From Pseudoxanthomonas sacheonensis (GTDB taxonomy: Bacteria > Pseudomonadota > Gammaproteobacteria > Xanthomonadales > Xanthomonadaceae): DNA of 64,000 nt. This document shows positions 55,141-64,000 of this stretch, piece after piece (position 1 is the first letter of the stretch; each line of letters starts with the position of its first letter). The stretch is from NCBI RefSeq assembly GCF_010093305.1, contig NZ_PDWS01000012.1:62001-126000 (forward strand). The letters run 5' to 3'. The notes beneath the pieces are model-generated. The model saw only the letters and a list, made by a program, of their open reading frames with translations, was not told where the DNA came from and did no database searches. The position numbers and the translations under genes were made by a program.

Positions 55141-56427
55141 ATGCCACCAGGTGATCAAATACCCGAGCGCGTCCGCGTGACTCGGCGCCGCAAGATCGCG
55201 CTGCTGGCGTTGGCGGCCGTGGTCCTGTCCGGCGCGGTCGTATTGCGCTGGCTATTGGATCCGGCATGGCTGGTGCCGCGGATACTGTCGATGGCCGGCG
55301 ATGTGCTGGGAATGCGGATCACCGCCGAAGGCGCAGGCGACTACCGCCTGCGCGGCACGCCGCAACTAGTGGCGCGCAATGTCGTGGCCCGCGACGCGGA
55401 CGGCGATGCGGTGATCCTTCGCTCCGAACGCATCTTCATTTCGGTGCCGTGGTCCACCTTGCGCGCGCGCGGCAGCGACCTGACCGCAAACCGGCTGGAA
55501 CTGGATGCGCCGGTGCTGGACATGGCCGCATTCCAACGCTGGCAGGCCAAACGGCCACCCAGCGACACTCCAATGCCCACACTGTCGCGTGGAATCGGCA
55601 TCGTGCGCGGGCAAATCCTGGGCAACGACTGGAAGATCGAAGCACTGGATGCCGAGTTGCCGTCGCTGACGCCGGGGCGACCCTTGCGCATGCGTCTGCG
55701 CGGGCGCTATGCAGGCGGCGAACTGCGGGTGCCGGTCGACGTCTATGCAAGTTTGACCAAGCCAGAAGTAGGCGCAGGCGTTGGAGTCGTAGGCCAGATC
55801 ACGCTCGAAAGCGCACAGTGGCGACTGCCTTCGCGGATCAACCTGTCGGCGAAACTGCGCGGCAAGCAAGGCATCGGCCTGGACAACGCCGTACTAAGCG
55901 CACAGTCGCGCTATGTCTCCGGGGACACTTCGCTGCCGTTCGCGTTGGGCCTTGCCGGACCGCTGCTGCTCAGCGACAAAACCATCGCCCTGCAACCCGT
56001 GGGCGTGTCGCTGCGCGGCCAGGACGTGATGCCCACACTGGATGCCGCGGGCGGCTTGTCCCTCGCCGATGGTCTGCGCATCGACCTTGATGGCGACCTC
56101 GCCGGCTGGCCCTCCGCATGGCCGGCCCTGCCGCCGCCACTTGGACAATCCAACTCGCCGCTTCCCTTCGCACTGCACTACGACGGCGCCAGCGACCTGT
56201 CGGGAATAGCTGCCTTACGACTGCAACGCGACCGGACCGAATTCGACGGCCGTTTCCGCCTGTTCGAAATCATGGACTGGAGCGCAGCCGGTACCAAGGG
56301 TTCCCCGCTTCCGCCCCTCAGCGGCACGTTGACTACGCCCAAACTGGAAGTGTCGGGTGCGGTGCTGGAAGGCGTTGAGCTGCAAATGGAAGACCCCAGC
56401 ATTCCCGCGAGCCGCGTGCCGGAATGA
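55141..56427 (+). CDS. AsmA-like envelope protein
   Basis: A 428-residue protein with one N-terminal helix (IALLALAAVVLSGAVVLRWL, about 19-38) and a beta-rich periplasmic part that starts ITAEGAGDYRLRGTPQLVAR, as in AsmA/TamB-like proteins tied to outer-membrane lipid or protein assembly. It lacks the long C-terminus of full AsmA. Its stop overlaps the mutY start (ATGA). Confidence 0.68.
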   Translation: MPPGDQIPERVRVTRRRKIALLALAAVVLSGAVVLRWLLDPAWLVPRILSMAGDVLGMRITAEGAGDYRLRGTPQLVARNVVARDADGDAVILRSERIFISVPWSTLRARGSDLTANRLELDAPVLDMAAFQRWQAKRPPSDTPMPTLSRGIGIVRGQILGNDWKIEALDAELPSLTPGRPLRMRLRGRYAGGELRVPVDVYASLTKPEVGAGVGVVGQITLESAQWRLPSRINLSAKLRGKQGIGLDNAVLSAQSRYVSGDTSLPFALGLAGPLLLSDKTIALQPVGVSLRGQDVMPTLDAAGGLSLADGLRIDLDGDLAGWPSAWPALPPPLGQSNSPLPFALHYDGASDLSGIAALRLQRDRTEFDGRFRLFEIMDWSAAGTKGSPLPPLSGTLTTPKLEVSGAVLEGVELQMEDPSIPASRVPE

Positions 56428-57491
56428 GCGCTATGCCAGAGACCTTCGCGCAGCGCCTGCTGGAATGGTTCGATCATTCCGGCCGCCACGACCTGCCTTG
56501 GCAGCATCCGCGCACGCCGTACCGCGTATGGCTGGCGGAAATCATGCTGCAGCAGACGCAAGTGAAGACGGTGATGCCGTACTTCGAACGTTTCGTCGGC
56601 GTGTTTCCCACCCTGGCGGATCTGGCCGCGGCATCGCTGGACCAAGTATTGGCGCAATGGTCCGGGCTGGGCTATTACGCCCGCGCGCGCAATCTGCACG
56701 TGGCCGCGCGTCGCTGCGTCGAACTGCACGGCGGCGATCTGCCGCGCGATTTCGATGCGCTGATCGCGCTGCCGGGCATCGGCCGCAGCACCGCCGGTGC
56801 GATCCTTGCGCAGGCCTGGGGCGATCGCTTCGCGATCCTGGACGGCAACGTCAAGCGCGTGCTCACCCGCTACCACGGCATCGCCGGTTGGCCGAACGCG
56901 CCAGCGGTGGAAAAGGAATTGTGGGCCTTGGCGCAGTCGCACCTTCCCCATTCGCGCATGGCCGACTACACCCAGGCGCAGATGGATTTCGGCGCCACCC
57001 TGTGCACGCGTCAGAACCCGGCCTGCATGCTGTGCGTACTAAGCAGCGATTGCGTCGCGTTGAATGAAGGCCGCGTCGAAGAACTTCCCACTTCCCGTCC
57101 CGGCAAGCCGTTGCCCGAACGCACGGCACTGGTGCTGCTGGCGGAGAATGCGGCGGGCGAAATCCTGCTGCAGCGTCGCCCGCCGACCGGCATCTGGGCT
57201 TCGCTCTGGTCGTTGCCGGAGGCGGAAACCCACGAACAGGCACGCGTCTGGTTCTCGGCGCATCTGCAGGGCGATTACGATGGCGCCGAAGCACTGGCAG
57301 AAATCCCGCACACCTTCACTCACTACCGTCTGCGCATGCATCCGCTGCATTGGCGGACGCTCGCTGCGCGCGATGCTGTGCGCGACAATGACGATCTGCG
57401 CTGGGCGGCGCGCGCCGAGCTGGTTTCGCTGGGACTGCCCGCGCCCATCCGGAAACTGCTCGGCGGATTGCCCGCATTGCTCGGCGAATAA
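56424..57491 (+). CDS. mutY: A/G-specific adenine DNA glycosylase
   Basis: A 355-residue enzyme: [15 protein letters not shown] with catalytic E39, helix-hairpin-helix [26 protein letters not shown] with the catalytic Asp, and the iron-sulfur cluster [17 protein letters not shown] (C-X6-C-X2-C-X5-C). A C-terminal Nudix-like domain (about 230-350) recognises 8-oxoG. It removes adenine opposite 8-oxoguanine. Confidence 0.97.
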   Translation: MSAMPETFAQRLLEWFDHSGRHDLPWQHPRTPYRVWLAEIMLQQTQVKTVMPYFERFVGVFPTLADLAAASLDQVLAQWSGLGYYARARNLHVAARRCVELHGGDLPRDFDALIALPGIGRSTAGAILAQAWGDRFAILDGNVKRVLTRYHGIAGWPNAPAVEKELWALAQSHLPHSRMADYTQAQMDFGATLCTRQNPACMLCVLSSDCVALNEGRVEELPTSRPGKPLPERTALVLLAENAAGEILLQRRPPTGIWASLWSLPEAETHEQARVWFSAHLQGDYDGAEALAEIPHTFTHYRLRMHPLHWRTLAARDAVRDNDDLRWAARAELVSLGLPAPIRKLLGGLPALLGE

Positions 57492-57501
57492 AAGGACAGC
57501 C

Positions 57502-57771
57502 ATGCCAAGAACCATTTTCTGCGAATACGAAAAACGCGAGGCCGAGGGCCTGGATTTCGTTCCCTATCCCGGCGAACTGGGCCAGCGCATCTATGCGCAC
57601 ATCGGCAAGTCCGCCTGGGCTGCGTGGCTGGCGCACCAGACCATGCTGATCAACGAGAACCGCCTGTCGCCGCGCGATCCCAAGCACCGCGCGTTCCTGG
57701 AGGCGGAGTTGGAGAAATTCCTGTTTTCGGGGGAGGCGGAAAAGCCTGCGGGGTATGTGCCCGAGGAGTAA
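57502..57771 (+). CDS. yggX: Oxidative damage protection protein YggX
   Basis: An 89-residue protein: [20 protein letters not shown], then [20 protein letters not shown]. YggX protects iron-sulfur enzymes and limits iron-driven damage. It lies 10 bases after mutY with a strong AAAGGA, the same mutY-yggX pair as in E. coli. Confidence 0.96.
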   Translation: MPRTIFCEYEKREAEGLDFVPYPGELGQRIYAHIGKSAWAAWLAHQTMLINENRLSPRDPKHRAFLEAELEKFLFSGEAEKPAGYVPEE

Positions 57772-57772
57772 A

Positions 57773-57922
57773 CCCTTCTCCCGCCGGGAGAAGAGCCTGC
57801 CCCGTACTTGATACGGGGTGCCCGTAGGGCGGATGAGGGTGCGGCGGAGTCCATAAATCTGTACCACATGGACTCCGCCGTACCCTCACCCCAACCCCTC
57901 TCCCGTCGGGAGAGGGGCTTTT
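57773..57922. repeat. About 150-bp composite repeat, copy 2
   Basis: Begins CCTTCTCCCGCCGGGAGAAG, contains GGATGAGGGTGCGGCGGAGT and the inverted ACATGGACTCCGCCGTACCC, and ends in CCTCACCCCAACCCCTC and a terminator hairpin. It parallels 48273-48420, with an extra ATACGGGGTGCCCGTAGGGC segment. Confidence 0.75.
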
Positions 57923-57924
57923 TT
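57895..57924 (+). terminator. Intrinsic terminator after mutY-yggX
   Basis: CCCCTCTCCC-GTC-GGGAGAGGGG followed by CTTTTTT forms a ten-base perfect stem. It is the right end of composite repeat copy 2, so a repeat seems to supply the terminator. Confidence 0.85.
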
Positions 57925-58376
57925 CAACCGCCCGCAGCTGCCTCCCGCTCCACCAGCTGGGCCTCGCGTAGATCCTTCTGCGCCTGTCTGAGCGCTTTCA
58001 CATCCAGCGGGCGAATGGTTTCGATTCTGCAGGGAAGCCGCATGCTGGGCGCGCCGCCTCCGTGCACGTAGACATTGTCGAACCGCGCCGAGACGCTGTT
58101 GGCGATGCTGCTCAGGCTGATCGCCGGAGCGAATTCCAGGTCGTTGCAAGGACCGTAGAGTTCCAGCAGATAGGCTTGGGTAGGTTTGGTCCAGACCGCC
58201 AGCGCGGTGTCGCCCAGTGGAGTCCATCCGTTGAGATGACCCAGGTACTGGAAGCTCTTGACCGGCTCGCCAGCGTGGCCCTTGTACAGGGCCAGGGTTT
58301 CGGCGTCGGTCATCCGGGTCGTGCTGCAAGCCCCGAGCGACAGCGTCAGGGCCAGCAATAAGAGCGTGCGTTTCAT
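57924..58376 (-). CDS. DUF6491 family lipoprotein
   Basis: A 150-residue protein with lipobox (MKRTLLLLALTLSLGAC, C17) and the family block YLGHLNGWTPLGDTALAVWT, KPTQAYLLELYGPCNDLEFA. DUF6491 proteins are small lipoproteins found mainly in Xanthomonadaceae-related bacteria; function is unknown. Confidence 0.78.
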   Translation of the reverse strand: MKRTLLLLALTLSLGACSTTRMTDAETLALYKGHAGEPVKSFQYLGHLNGWTPLGDTALAVWTKPTQAYLLELYGPCNDLEFAPAISLSSIANSVSARFDNVYVHGGGAPSMRLPCRIETIRPLDVKALRQAQKDLREAQLVEREAAAGG

Positions 58377-58474
58377 GCTTTGCTCCGGGTCGTGGAGGGG
58401 ATTCGCGCCAATAATGCGCTCCCCGGGTTGAAGCAAAACCAACCGCTCCACCGCGTGTTCAGCGCACAGGCGGC

Positions 58475-58503
58475 TTGCCGCGCGGGCCCCGTCCCCGTAT
58501 CAT
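58475..58503 (+). promoter_or_regulatory. Sigma70-type promoter of tRNA-Phe
   Basis: TTGCCG (58475-58480), a 17-base spacer and TATCAT (58498-58503, five of six) precede the tRNA by about 35 bases. The bases after the -10 are GC-rich (GCCGCCCC), as in stringently controlled stable-RNA promoters. Confidence 0.65.
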
Positions 58504-58538
58504 GCCGCCCCTCACTTCGGCTTGGCCGCAGGTGCAGC

Positions 58539-58614
58539 GGCCGGGTAGCTCAGTCGGTAGAGCAAGGGATTGAAAATCCCTGTGTCGGGGGTTCGATTCC
58601 CTCCCCGGCCACCA
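58539..58614 (+). tRNA. tRNA-Phe (GAA)
   Basis: A 76-base cloverleaf: acceptor GGCCGGG pairing CCCGGCC, D-loop AGCTCAGTCGGTAGAGC, anticodon loop TTGAAAA (GAA at 58572-58574), T arm GGGGGTTCGATTCCCTC and an encoded CCA. No integrase or duplicated 3' end follows it. Confidence 0.97.
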
Positions 58615-58644
58615 TTTCTGGTGGACCAAAGTTGATGTTTACCG

Positions 58645-58674
58645 AAGGGTTTCCAGCGATGGAAGCCCTTTTTG
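58645..58674 (+). terminator. Terminator after tRNA-Phe
   Basis: AAGGGTTTCC-AGCGAT-GGAAGCCCTT forms a stem with one mismatch, followed by TTTG. It lies 30 bases after the tRNA. The rest of the gap to 58856 shows no gene. Confidence 0.65.
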
Positions 58675-58856
58675 TCTTTGGCTCCCGCAGGCGTCCGCGC
58701 ATAGCAGCTTGCTTTTTAGCCTGTAACCCATTTCTCGCAAAAGAAGCTCGGGCTACCTCATGGCCTCGCCATGATGCGCGTACGCCCTCTGAGACACCTT
58801 CAATCCATACAGAACGGCCGGATGTGCGGCGGTTGAAATACGATCCATTCTCAATA

Positions 58857-58875
58857 GATAATGATTCTCATTATC
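58857..58875. promoter_or_regulatory. Fur box upstream of the siderophore receptor
   Basis: GATAATGATTCTCATTATC matches 17 of 19 bases of the Fur consensus and is palindromic except at its centre. It ends 27 bases before the receptor ATG at 58903, so iron-replete repression is expected. Confidence 0.92.
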
Positions 58876-58902
58876 TTAAAACCCTCGCCTTCCGGAATAT
58901 CC

Positions 58903-61113
58903 ATGCGATCCCCTTCCATCCAGACCCTTCCCTTGCCTTCCTCTCCTGTTGCCGCCTTGCGGCGCGCTTTGTTGTCTCGGTGCATGGCGGTTGCGTTGTT
59001 CGCGCCGGCAACCGTGCTTGCCCAGGACATGCCGGGAACTGCCGACGCCAAGACCTTGGACGCCGTGGAAGTCCAGGGACAAGCGAATGAGGGCTATGTC
59101 TCCGGGCACAGCGGCGTCATGAAGACCGACGCCCCGCTCAACGAAATCCCGCAATCGATCTCGGTCATCAGCAAGGAGCAGATCCGCGACCAGAACGCAC
59201 AGACCATGCAGGAAGTGCTGCGCTACACCGCCGGCGTGCGTTCGGAGATGTACGGACTGGACAACCGCGGCGACTGGTTCACGCTACGCGGCGGCAGCGA
59301 AGGTTCGGTGCTGCTAGACGGCCTGCGCGTGCCGCTAACCGGCTGGTACGGCGTGGTCCGCAACGAACCCTACGCCTTCGAACGCATCGAAGTGCTGCGC
59401 GGCCCGGCCTCGGTGATCGCGGGACAGAACGGCCCCGGCGGCGTGGTCAACCTGGTTTCCAAGCGGCCGCAGGAAACGGCGCAGCGCGAGATCAGCGTGC
59501 AGGTGGGCAACGACAGCCACAAGCAGATCGCCCTGGATCTCACCGGTCCTTTGAACAACGACGGCACGCTGCTGTACCGCCTGGTCGCGCTGGGCAAGGA
59601 CAGCGGCACCCAGGTCGACCACGCCGACGACAAGCGCACCTTCATCGCTCCGTCGCTGACCTGGAAGCCCACTGACAGCACCACACTGACGGCCTACGCC
59701 GAATACCAGAAGGACGAAACCGGCAACACCAACGGCTTCTTCCCCATCGTCGGCACGCTCACGGCGGCACCCAACGGCAAGATTCCGTACGACACTTTCA
59801 TCAGCGAACCCGATTGGGATTACTACGGCGGCACCCGCAAGCGGGCCGGCTACGAGTTCGAACAGAAGCTGGGCGACAACTGGACTCTGCGCCATCACCT
59901 GCGCCACGACGACATCGACGGCAAGATGCGCACCATGTACGCGGCCTGGTGGGAAGGCTTCGTCGATGCCACCGGCGCACCGGATCCGGATGGCACTTAT
60001 CTCAACCGCTTTTGGTACTTCACCGACGACACTGCGCGCATCAACAACGCGGATCTGCTGTTCGAAGGAAAACTGACGCTCGGCCGCACCCAGCACACCT
60101 TGCTGTTCGGCGTGGACGCCATGAACTCGCGCATGCGCCAGGTTTCCTGGGGGGATGGTGTCGCTACCCCGTTGGATGTGTACAACCCTGTCTACGGCAC
60201 TTTTCCGCTGCCCGCGTATCTGGACACGCCGGCCACCGACACCGTTACCCGGGTGCGCAACGTCGGCGTGCTGGTTCAGGACCAGATCAAGTTCGACGAT
60301 CGCTGGGTGCTGGTGGCCGGTTTGCGCCATGATCGAGCGAAGACGGACACCTTGGTCACTTACGAAGGTACGCAGACCCCTTCGCGTACCGAAGATTCGG
60401 CGACCAGCAAGAATCTTGGTCTTGTCTACCTTGCAGACGGCGGCTGGTCGCCTTACGTGAGCTATTCCGAATCGTTCGAGCCTGTAGCCGGTACCGACTT
60501 CTTCGGCAACGCGTTCGAGCCGAAGCGCGGCAAGCAGGCCGAGGCCGGCGTGAAGTGGTCGCCGGAGAATGGCCGCATCACCGCCGCCGCTGCGATCTAT
60601 CAGTTGAAAGAAAAGAACCGACTCAGCGCCGATCCCGCACATACCAACGAATCCGTCCAGCGCGGCGAAGTCACCGTGAAAGGAGTTGAACTGGAAGTAG
60701 CGGCCAACCTGACCGCTTGGGATTTGATCGCCAACTACACCTACATGGACGCGCGCCAGACCAGCGTCGGGGAAGATTCGCTCGCCTATCTGGACAAGCA
60801 GTTGAGCGGCATCCCCAAGCATTCGGCCGCGGTGTGGGCGCTGCACAAGTTCGACGTCTACGGCGTGCCCGGCCTGAAGGCGGGCGCCGGCGTGCGTTAC
60901 GTCGGCAAGACCAGCGATGGCATCGACGTGACCACCACCCCTTCGAGCACGCTGCTGGACTTGATGCTGTCCTACGAAACGGGCCCATGGCGGCTGGCGC
61001 TGAATATCGCCAACGCGACCGACAAGACCTATATCGCCACCTGCCTGGACCGCGGCGATTGCTGGTTCGGCACCAAGCGCAAGGCGATCGCGACCATCGG
61101 GTACCGCTGGTGA
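58903..61113 (+). CDS. TonB-dependent siderophore receptor
   Basis: A 736-residue protein: signal peptide (cut near TVLAQD), plug domain (about 60-170; LDAVEVQGQAN; LNEIPQSISVISKEQIRDQN; IEVLRGPASVIAGQNGPGGV) and barrel ending in KAIATIGYRW. The plug sequence fits the FhuA/FpvA-like siderophore branch; the ligand is not known. The start at 58903 avoids the Fur box, which an earlier ATG at 58861 would include. The partner membrane protein follows 38 bases on. Confidence 0.93.
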   Translation: MRSPSIQTLPLPSSPVAALRRALLSRCMAVALFAPATVLAQDMPGTADAKTLDAVEVQGQANEGYVSGHSGVMKTDAPLNEIPQSISVISKEQIRDQNAQTMQEVLRYTAGVRSEMYGLDNRGDWFTLRGGSEGSVLLDGLRVPLTGWYGVVRNEPYAFERIEVLRGPASVIAGQNGPGGVVNLVSKRPQETAQREISVQVGNDSHKQIALDLTGPLNNDGTLLYRLVALGKDSGTQVDHADDKRTFIAPSLTWKPTDSTTLTAYAEYQKDETGNTNGFFPIVGTLTAAPNGKIPYDTFISEPDWDYYGGTRKRAGYEFEQKLGDNWTLRHHLRHDDIDGKMRTMYAAWWEGFVDATGAPDPDGTYLNRFWYFTDDTARINNADLLFEGKLTLGRTQHTLLFGVDAMNSRMRQVSWGDGVATPLDVYNPVYGTFPLPAYLDTPATDTVTRVRNVGVLVQDQIKFDDRWVLVAGLRHDRAKTDTLVTYEGTQTPSRTEDSATSKNLGLVYLADGGWSPYVSYSESFEPVAGTDFFGNAFEPKRGKQAEAGVKWSPENGRITAAAAIYQLKEKNRLSADPAHTNESVQRGEVTVKGVELEVAANLTAWDLIANYTYMDARQTSVGEDSLAYLDKQLSGIPKHSAAVWALHKFDVYGVPGLKAGAGVRYVGKTSDGIDVTTTPSSTLLDLMLSYETGPWRLALNIANATDKTYIATCLDRGDCWFGTKRKAIATIGYRW

Positions 61114-61151
61114 ACCCCATGCGATCCGCAACGCAGGAGTAGGAAAAACAG

Positions 61152-62372
61152 ATGCGTCGGTCTTTCGTACTCCTGCACCGCTGGTTCGGCCTGTTCATCG
61201 CCGTCTTCCTGTTCGTATCGGGACTGACTGGCGCGGTGATTTCGTGGGACCACGAGTTGGACGAGTGGCTCAATCCCCAGTTCTATCACGCCTCCAGCAC
61301 GGGCCAGCCGCAATCCACGCTCGCCTTGGCTGCCCAGGTGGAAGCGGCCGATCCGCGCATACGCGTGACCTATGCGCCTCTGGCGGTGGAACCCGGACAT
61401 GCGCTCAACCTGTCCATCGAACCGCGCGTCGACCCCGCCAGCGGCCAGTTGTACGACGTCGACTACAACGAGGTCGCACTCGATCCCGCAAGCGGCAGGA
61501 TCCAGGGCAAGCGCATGTGGGGAGCGGTCTCCCTGTCGCGCGAAAACCTGCTGCCGTTCCTGTACAAGCTGCACTACAGCATGCACATCCCCGACGGCTG
61601 GGGCATGGAGATCGGCGTGCTGTTCATGGGCATCGTCGGCATCGTCTGGGCGATCGACAGCGGCATCGCGCTGTGGCTTTCGTTCCCCAACCTGCGCGCC
61701 TGGCGCAAATCGTTCGCCTTCCGCTGGCGCGAGCGCGGCTACAAGCTCAATTTCGACCTGCATCGTTCCGGCGGCGTATGGGTATGGCTGCTGTTGCTTA
61801 CGCTGGCGATCACCTCGGTGTCGATGAACCTGGGCCAGCAGGTGATGCGGCCGCTGGTGTCGACGTTCTCGACGCTGACCCCTTCGCCCTTCGATACGCG
61901 CACTCCCGCCCCGCTGGAGAAGCCGATAGAACCCTCCATCACCCGCGAGCGCAGCGTCGAGCTGGGCATCGCCGCCGGCCGCATGCGCGGTTGGCAGGCG
62001 CCGGCCGGCGCGGTGTTCTACTCGTCCATGTATGGCGTGTACGGCGTAGGCTTCTTCGCGCCGGGGCAGGATCATGGCGATGGCGGACTCGGTAATCCCT
62101 GGCTCTACTTCGACGCGAACACCGGGCAACCGGCGGGCGCGGAGGTACCGGGTACCGGTTCGGCCGGCGACATCTTCATGCAGGCGCAGTTCCCGCTGCA
62201 TTCGGGCCGGATCATCGGCGTGCCTGGCCGGATACTGGTTTCGCTGATGGGCCTTCTGGTGGCGATGCTGTCGCTGACCGGCGTGCTCATCTGGGCGAAA
62301 AAACGGGCGGCACGGGTCCGCTCATCAGCGGTGCGCAAAGCGCGTCCGTCGCAGCTGGCCAGCGATATCTAG
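61152..62372 (+). CDS. PepSY-associated transmembrane protein (siderophore-iron reductase-like, PiuB type)
   Basis: A 406-residue protein with four long helices (about 8-32, 150-175, 212-235, 355-380) and PepSY-type periplasmic loops. HRWFGLFIAVFLFVSGLTGA opens the family and LLPFLYKLHYSMHIP and FDLHRSGGVWVWLLLL contain the His pairs expected for haem-binding. These proteins sit beside siderophore receptors and are thought to reduce ferric siderophores. It shares the Fur-controlled transcript. Confidence 0.87.
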   Translation: MRRSFVLLHRWFGLFIAVFLFVSGLTGAVISWDHELDEWLNPQFYHASSTGQPQSTLALAAQVEAADPRIRVTYAPLAVEPGHALNLSIEPRVDPASGQLYDVDYNEVALDPASGRIQGKRMWGAVSLSRENLLPFLYKLHYSMHIPDGWGMEIGVLFMGIVGIVWAIDSGIALWLSFPNLRAWRKSFAFRWRERGYKLNFDLHRSGGVWVWLLLLTLAITSVSMNLGQQVMRPLVSTFSTLTPSPFDTRTPAPLEKPIEPSITRERSVELGIAAGRMRGWQAPAGAVFYSSMYGVYGVGFFAPGQDHGDGGLGNPWLYFDANTGQPAGAEVPGTGSAGDIFMQAQFPLHSGRIIGVPGRILVSLMGLLVAMLSLTGVLIWAKKRAARVRSSAVRKARPSQLASDI

Positions 62373-62591
62373 ACGCATCGCGCTGCCGTCCCGAGTTGTC
62401 GCCAAGCGGATTTTCGCGCGCAGTCAGACTTTTCCTACCCAATGCCGCGCCCTCGCCCGACTGCGGTGCGCTTGCGGCACGGGCATTCTGTGCCGGCGAT
62501 GGAATCGCCGTTACGCACAAGGAACAGAGTGCCGCGATCAACCCGCAGCCGAAGCCGCCATGCTTCGCTGGGACCGACCGGATACCTGGCC

Positions 62592-62804
62592 ATGACCCGC
62601 TCCCTGCTGATGCTCCGCCCTTCCTACGAAGGCTGGAAACTGATGGACGACGGCAAGCCCATCTTCTGGTTCCCCGAAAAGTCGGCCGCCCTGGCGGTCG
62701 CCAACACCATCGCCGAAGCCCGGCACACCTTCTCCAACAGGCCCACCGGCGTGGAAGTGGAGAGCGAAGGGAAGCCGCCCGAGCGGGTCAGCACCTACGG
62801 CTGA
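62592..62804 (+). CDS. DUF2188-like small protein
   Basis: A 70-residue protein (MTRSLLMLRPSYEGWKLMDD…) with a predicted beta-beta-alpha-beta shape and the K(S)AALAVANTIAEA helix of DUF2188-type proteins. Function is unknown. No clear ribosome site is seen. The preceding gap (62373-62591) holds nothing recognisable. Confidence 0.6.
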   Translation: MTRSLLMLRPSYEGWKLMDDGKPIFWFPEKSAALAVANTIAEARHTFSNRPTGVEVESEGKPPERVSTYG

Positions 62805-62972
62805 GCCGCCGGACAACACCCGGCAAGGCACGAAGACGGAACTTCCCAAGGAAAGCGATCCAGATCAACCGCTTGGCCTACCCCGGAGGTCGCAGATCAG
62901 GCGCAACGACTACTTTACACATCGCGTGCTGCGGGCAACTTAAGCTGTGCCTCCGATTGCGGAGCCCGATGC

Positions 62973-63509
62973 ATGCGTAGCCTGACCGCCGTGCTGTTGC
63001 TGCTGGCCTGCGTCGCCCCCGGCGCCCAGGCCACCAACCCCGTCACTTCGGTGCCGGCCCTGGATATCTCACGCTATGCGGGCCAGTGGTATGAAATCGC
63101 CCACCTGCCGATGTCCTTCCAGGACAAATGCACGGGGGATATCACCGCCGCCTATACCCTGCGCGAAGACCAGCTGATCGGCGTACGCAACGCCTGCCGC
63201 ACCGCCAATGGGGAAACCAGTGTCGCCGAAGGTCTGGCGCGGCCGGTGGAAGGCCACCCCGGACGGCTGGAGGTGCGCTTCGCGCCCAACTGGCTGTCCT
63301 GGCTGCCTTTCGTCTGGGCCGATTACTGGGTGATAGATCTGGACCCCGGCTACACCTGGGCCGTGGTGGGCGAACCGGACCGCGAATATCTGTGGATACT
63401 GTCGCGGGAGCCATCCATGGACCGCGCTCTGTTCGAGCAGATCAAGGCCCGCGCCGCCGCCATGGGCTACGACCTGGGCCCACTGATCATGGCCGCGCCA
63501 TTGCGGTAG
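62973..63509 (+). CDS. blc: Bacterial lipocalin (Blc-like)
   Basis: A 178-residue protein with signal peptide (MRSLTAVLLLLACVAPGAQA) and the lipocalin GxW motif in ISRYAGQWYEIAHLP, then VIDLDPGYTWAVVGEPDREY and WILSREPSMD. It lacks a lipobox at the cleavage site, unlike E. coli Blc, so it is probably periplasmic-soluble. Lipid binding in envelope maintenance is the family role. Confidence 0.88.
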   Translation: MRSLTAVLLLLACVAPGAQATNPVTSVPALDISRYAGQWYEIAHLPMSFQDKCTGDITAAYTLREDQLIGVRNACRTANGETSVAEGLARPVEGHPGRLEVRFAPNWLSWLPFVWADYWVIDLDPGYTWAVVGEPDREYLWILSREPSMDRALFEQIKARAAAMGYDLGPLIMAAPLR

Positions 63510-63563
63510 AGGTTCACCCCATACGCCGTAGTATCCTTGTCCATCGCTGATCGGAGGATGGGC

Positions 63564-64000
63564 ATGAAGGGTGTCGCGCGTTGGGTTTGTCTTCTGTCGA
63601 TTTCGGTTTTCCTGGCCGCGTGCGGCGGCGGGCTGGTGCGGCGCGTTTCCGAGCCGGCTGCCAGCATCCAGCAACTGACCGTCAATGCCGACGGCAGCTG
63701 GTCGCTGGATCTACGCCTGCAGAACTACAGCAGCATCCCCATGCGCTTCGACAGCGCCGACCTTGCCATCACCGTCGGCGACCAGAGCGCCGGCAGCCTG
63801 CGCGCCGCGCCCGGGATTTCCATCGGTCCGGAATCTGCGGATGTGGTCAGCCTGCCTTTCAAGCCGACTGCGGAAGCGCGCATGGCGGTGGCCGATGCCC
63901 TGGCCGGCCGGCATTCGCTGGGCTACACGCTGAAGGGCAAGCTGCAGGCGGTGCCGGACGAGAAGAAGTCCCGCTCCTTCGACATCGATTCGCGCAATAC
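63564..64000 (+). CDS. LEA14-like (LEA type 2) lipoprotein, truncated by window edge
   Basis: At least 145 residues: lipobox FLAAC near residue 20, then a domain of the LEA type 2 / WHy fold (QLTVNADGSWSLDLRLQNYS; PMRFDSADLAITVGDQ). GGAGG lies six bases upstream of the ATG. It is an envelope lipoprotein; LEA14-like proteins are linked to desiccation or stress. The 3' end is outside the window. Confidence 0.78.
   Translation, partial: MKGVARWVCLLSISVFLAACGGGLVRRVSEPAASIQQLTVNADGSWSLDLRLQNYSSIPMRFDSADLAITVGDQSAGSLRAAPGISIGPESADVVSLPFKPTAEARMAVADALAGRHSLGYTLKGKLQAVPDEKKSRSFDIDSRN

Noticed and set aside
58539-58902. tRNA-Phe as an attachment site of a mobile element carrying the siderophore genes
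   Set aside because: No integrase, no duplicated tRNA 3' end and no composition change downstream.

Overview
The window reads as an ordinary chromosomal stretch of a high-GC gammaproteobacterium, most likely a Lysobacteraceae (Xanthomonadaceae) member such as Lysobacter, Luteimonas or Pseudoxanthomonas. This is inference. It rests on the gene orders queA-tgt-yajC-secD-secF, coaD-rsmD-ftsY and trmJ/suhB, on paired M13 peptidases, DUF885, DUF6491 and TonB receptors, and on many REP-like palindromes with GTAGGAGC arms. Coding is dense, GC-rich and on both strands. There is no rRNA, CRISPR array, integrase, transposase or phage gene; one tRNA (Phe) is present.

Layout. 1-2.3 kb: gene debris, a small secreted protein and a three-gene regulator/membrane operon behind a palindromic operator. 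2.4-10.6 kb: CnoX-like thioredoxin, DUF4442 thioesterase-like protein, DUF502 plus a YhhQ-type queuosine-precursor transporter, DUF885 peptidase, PYROXD2-type oxidoreductase. 10.7-14.1 kb: a LysM/FecR periplasmic protein translationally coupled to a CHASE2-GGDEF diguanylate cyclase. 14.1-21.2 kb: beta-CASP MBL hydrolase, a low-GC orphan secreted protein, and two M13 metallopeptidases, the second with a destroyed zinc motif. 21.3-25.3 kb: an AraC regulator followed by a Cys-rich mini-protein, two Asp-nucleophile alpha/beta hydrolases and a saccharopine-dehydrogenase-like protein in one tight run. 25.4-31.8 kb: rhomboid, 2OG oxygenase, alkyltransferase-like protein, pit-DUF47 phosphate uptake (candidate Pho box), CNNM and ExoD proteins. 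31.8-34.9 kb: a PhnD-like binding protein coupled to a GGDEF/EAL enzyme.

34.9-44.7 kb holds trmJ, suhB, the queA-tgt-yajC-secDF run, and an Lrp regulator divergent from a class III aminotransferase with a perfect palindrome between them. 45-47.5 kb: a TonB receptor with very acidic loops. 47.6-57.8 kb: upp, an MBL hydrolase, gamma-glutamyltransferase, ferredoxin, coaD-rsmD-ftsY, an AsmA-like protein, mutY-yggX. 57.9-64 kb: a DUF6491 lipoprotein, tRNA-Phe, and a Fur-boxed siderophore receptor with a PepSY reductase-like partner, then DUF2188, lipocalin and LEA14-like genes.

The parts most worth a second look are the inactive M13 paralogue beside the active one, the AraC-controlled operon whose two hydrolases lack the usual catalytic histidine position, the two periplasmic-sensor/c-di-GMP modules, and several clean operator palindromes. 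All functional calls come from reading motifs; no database search was run.
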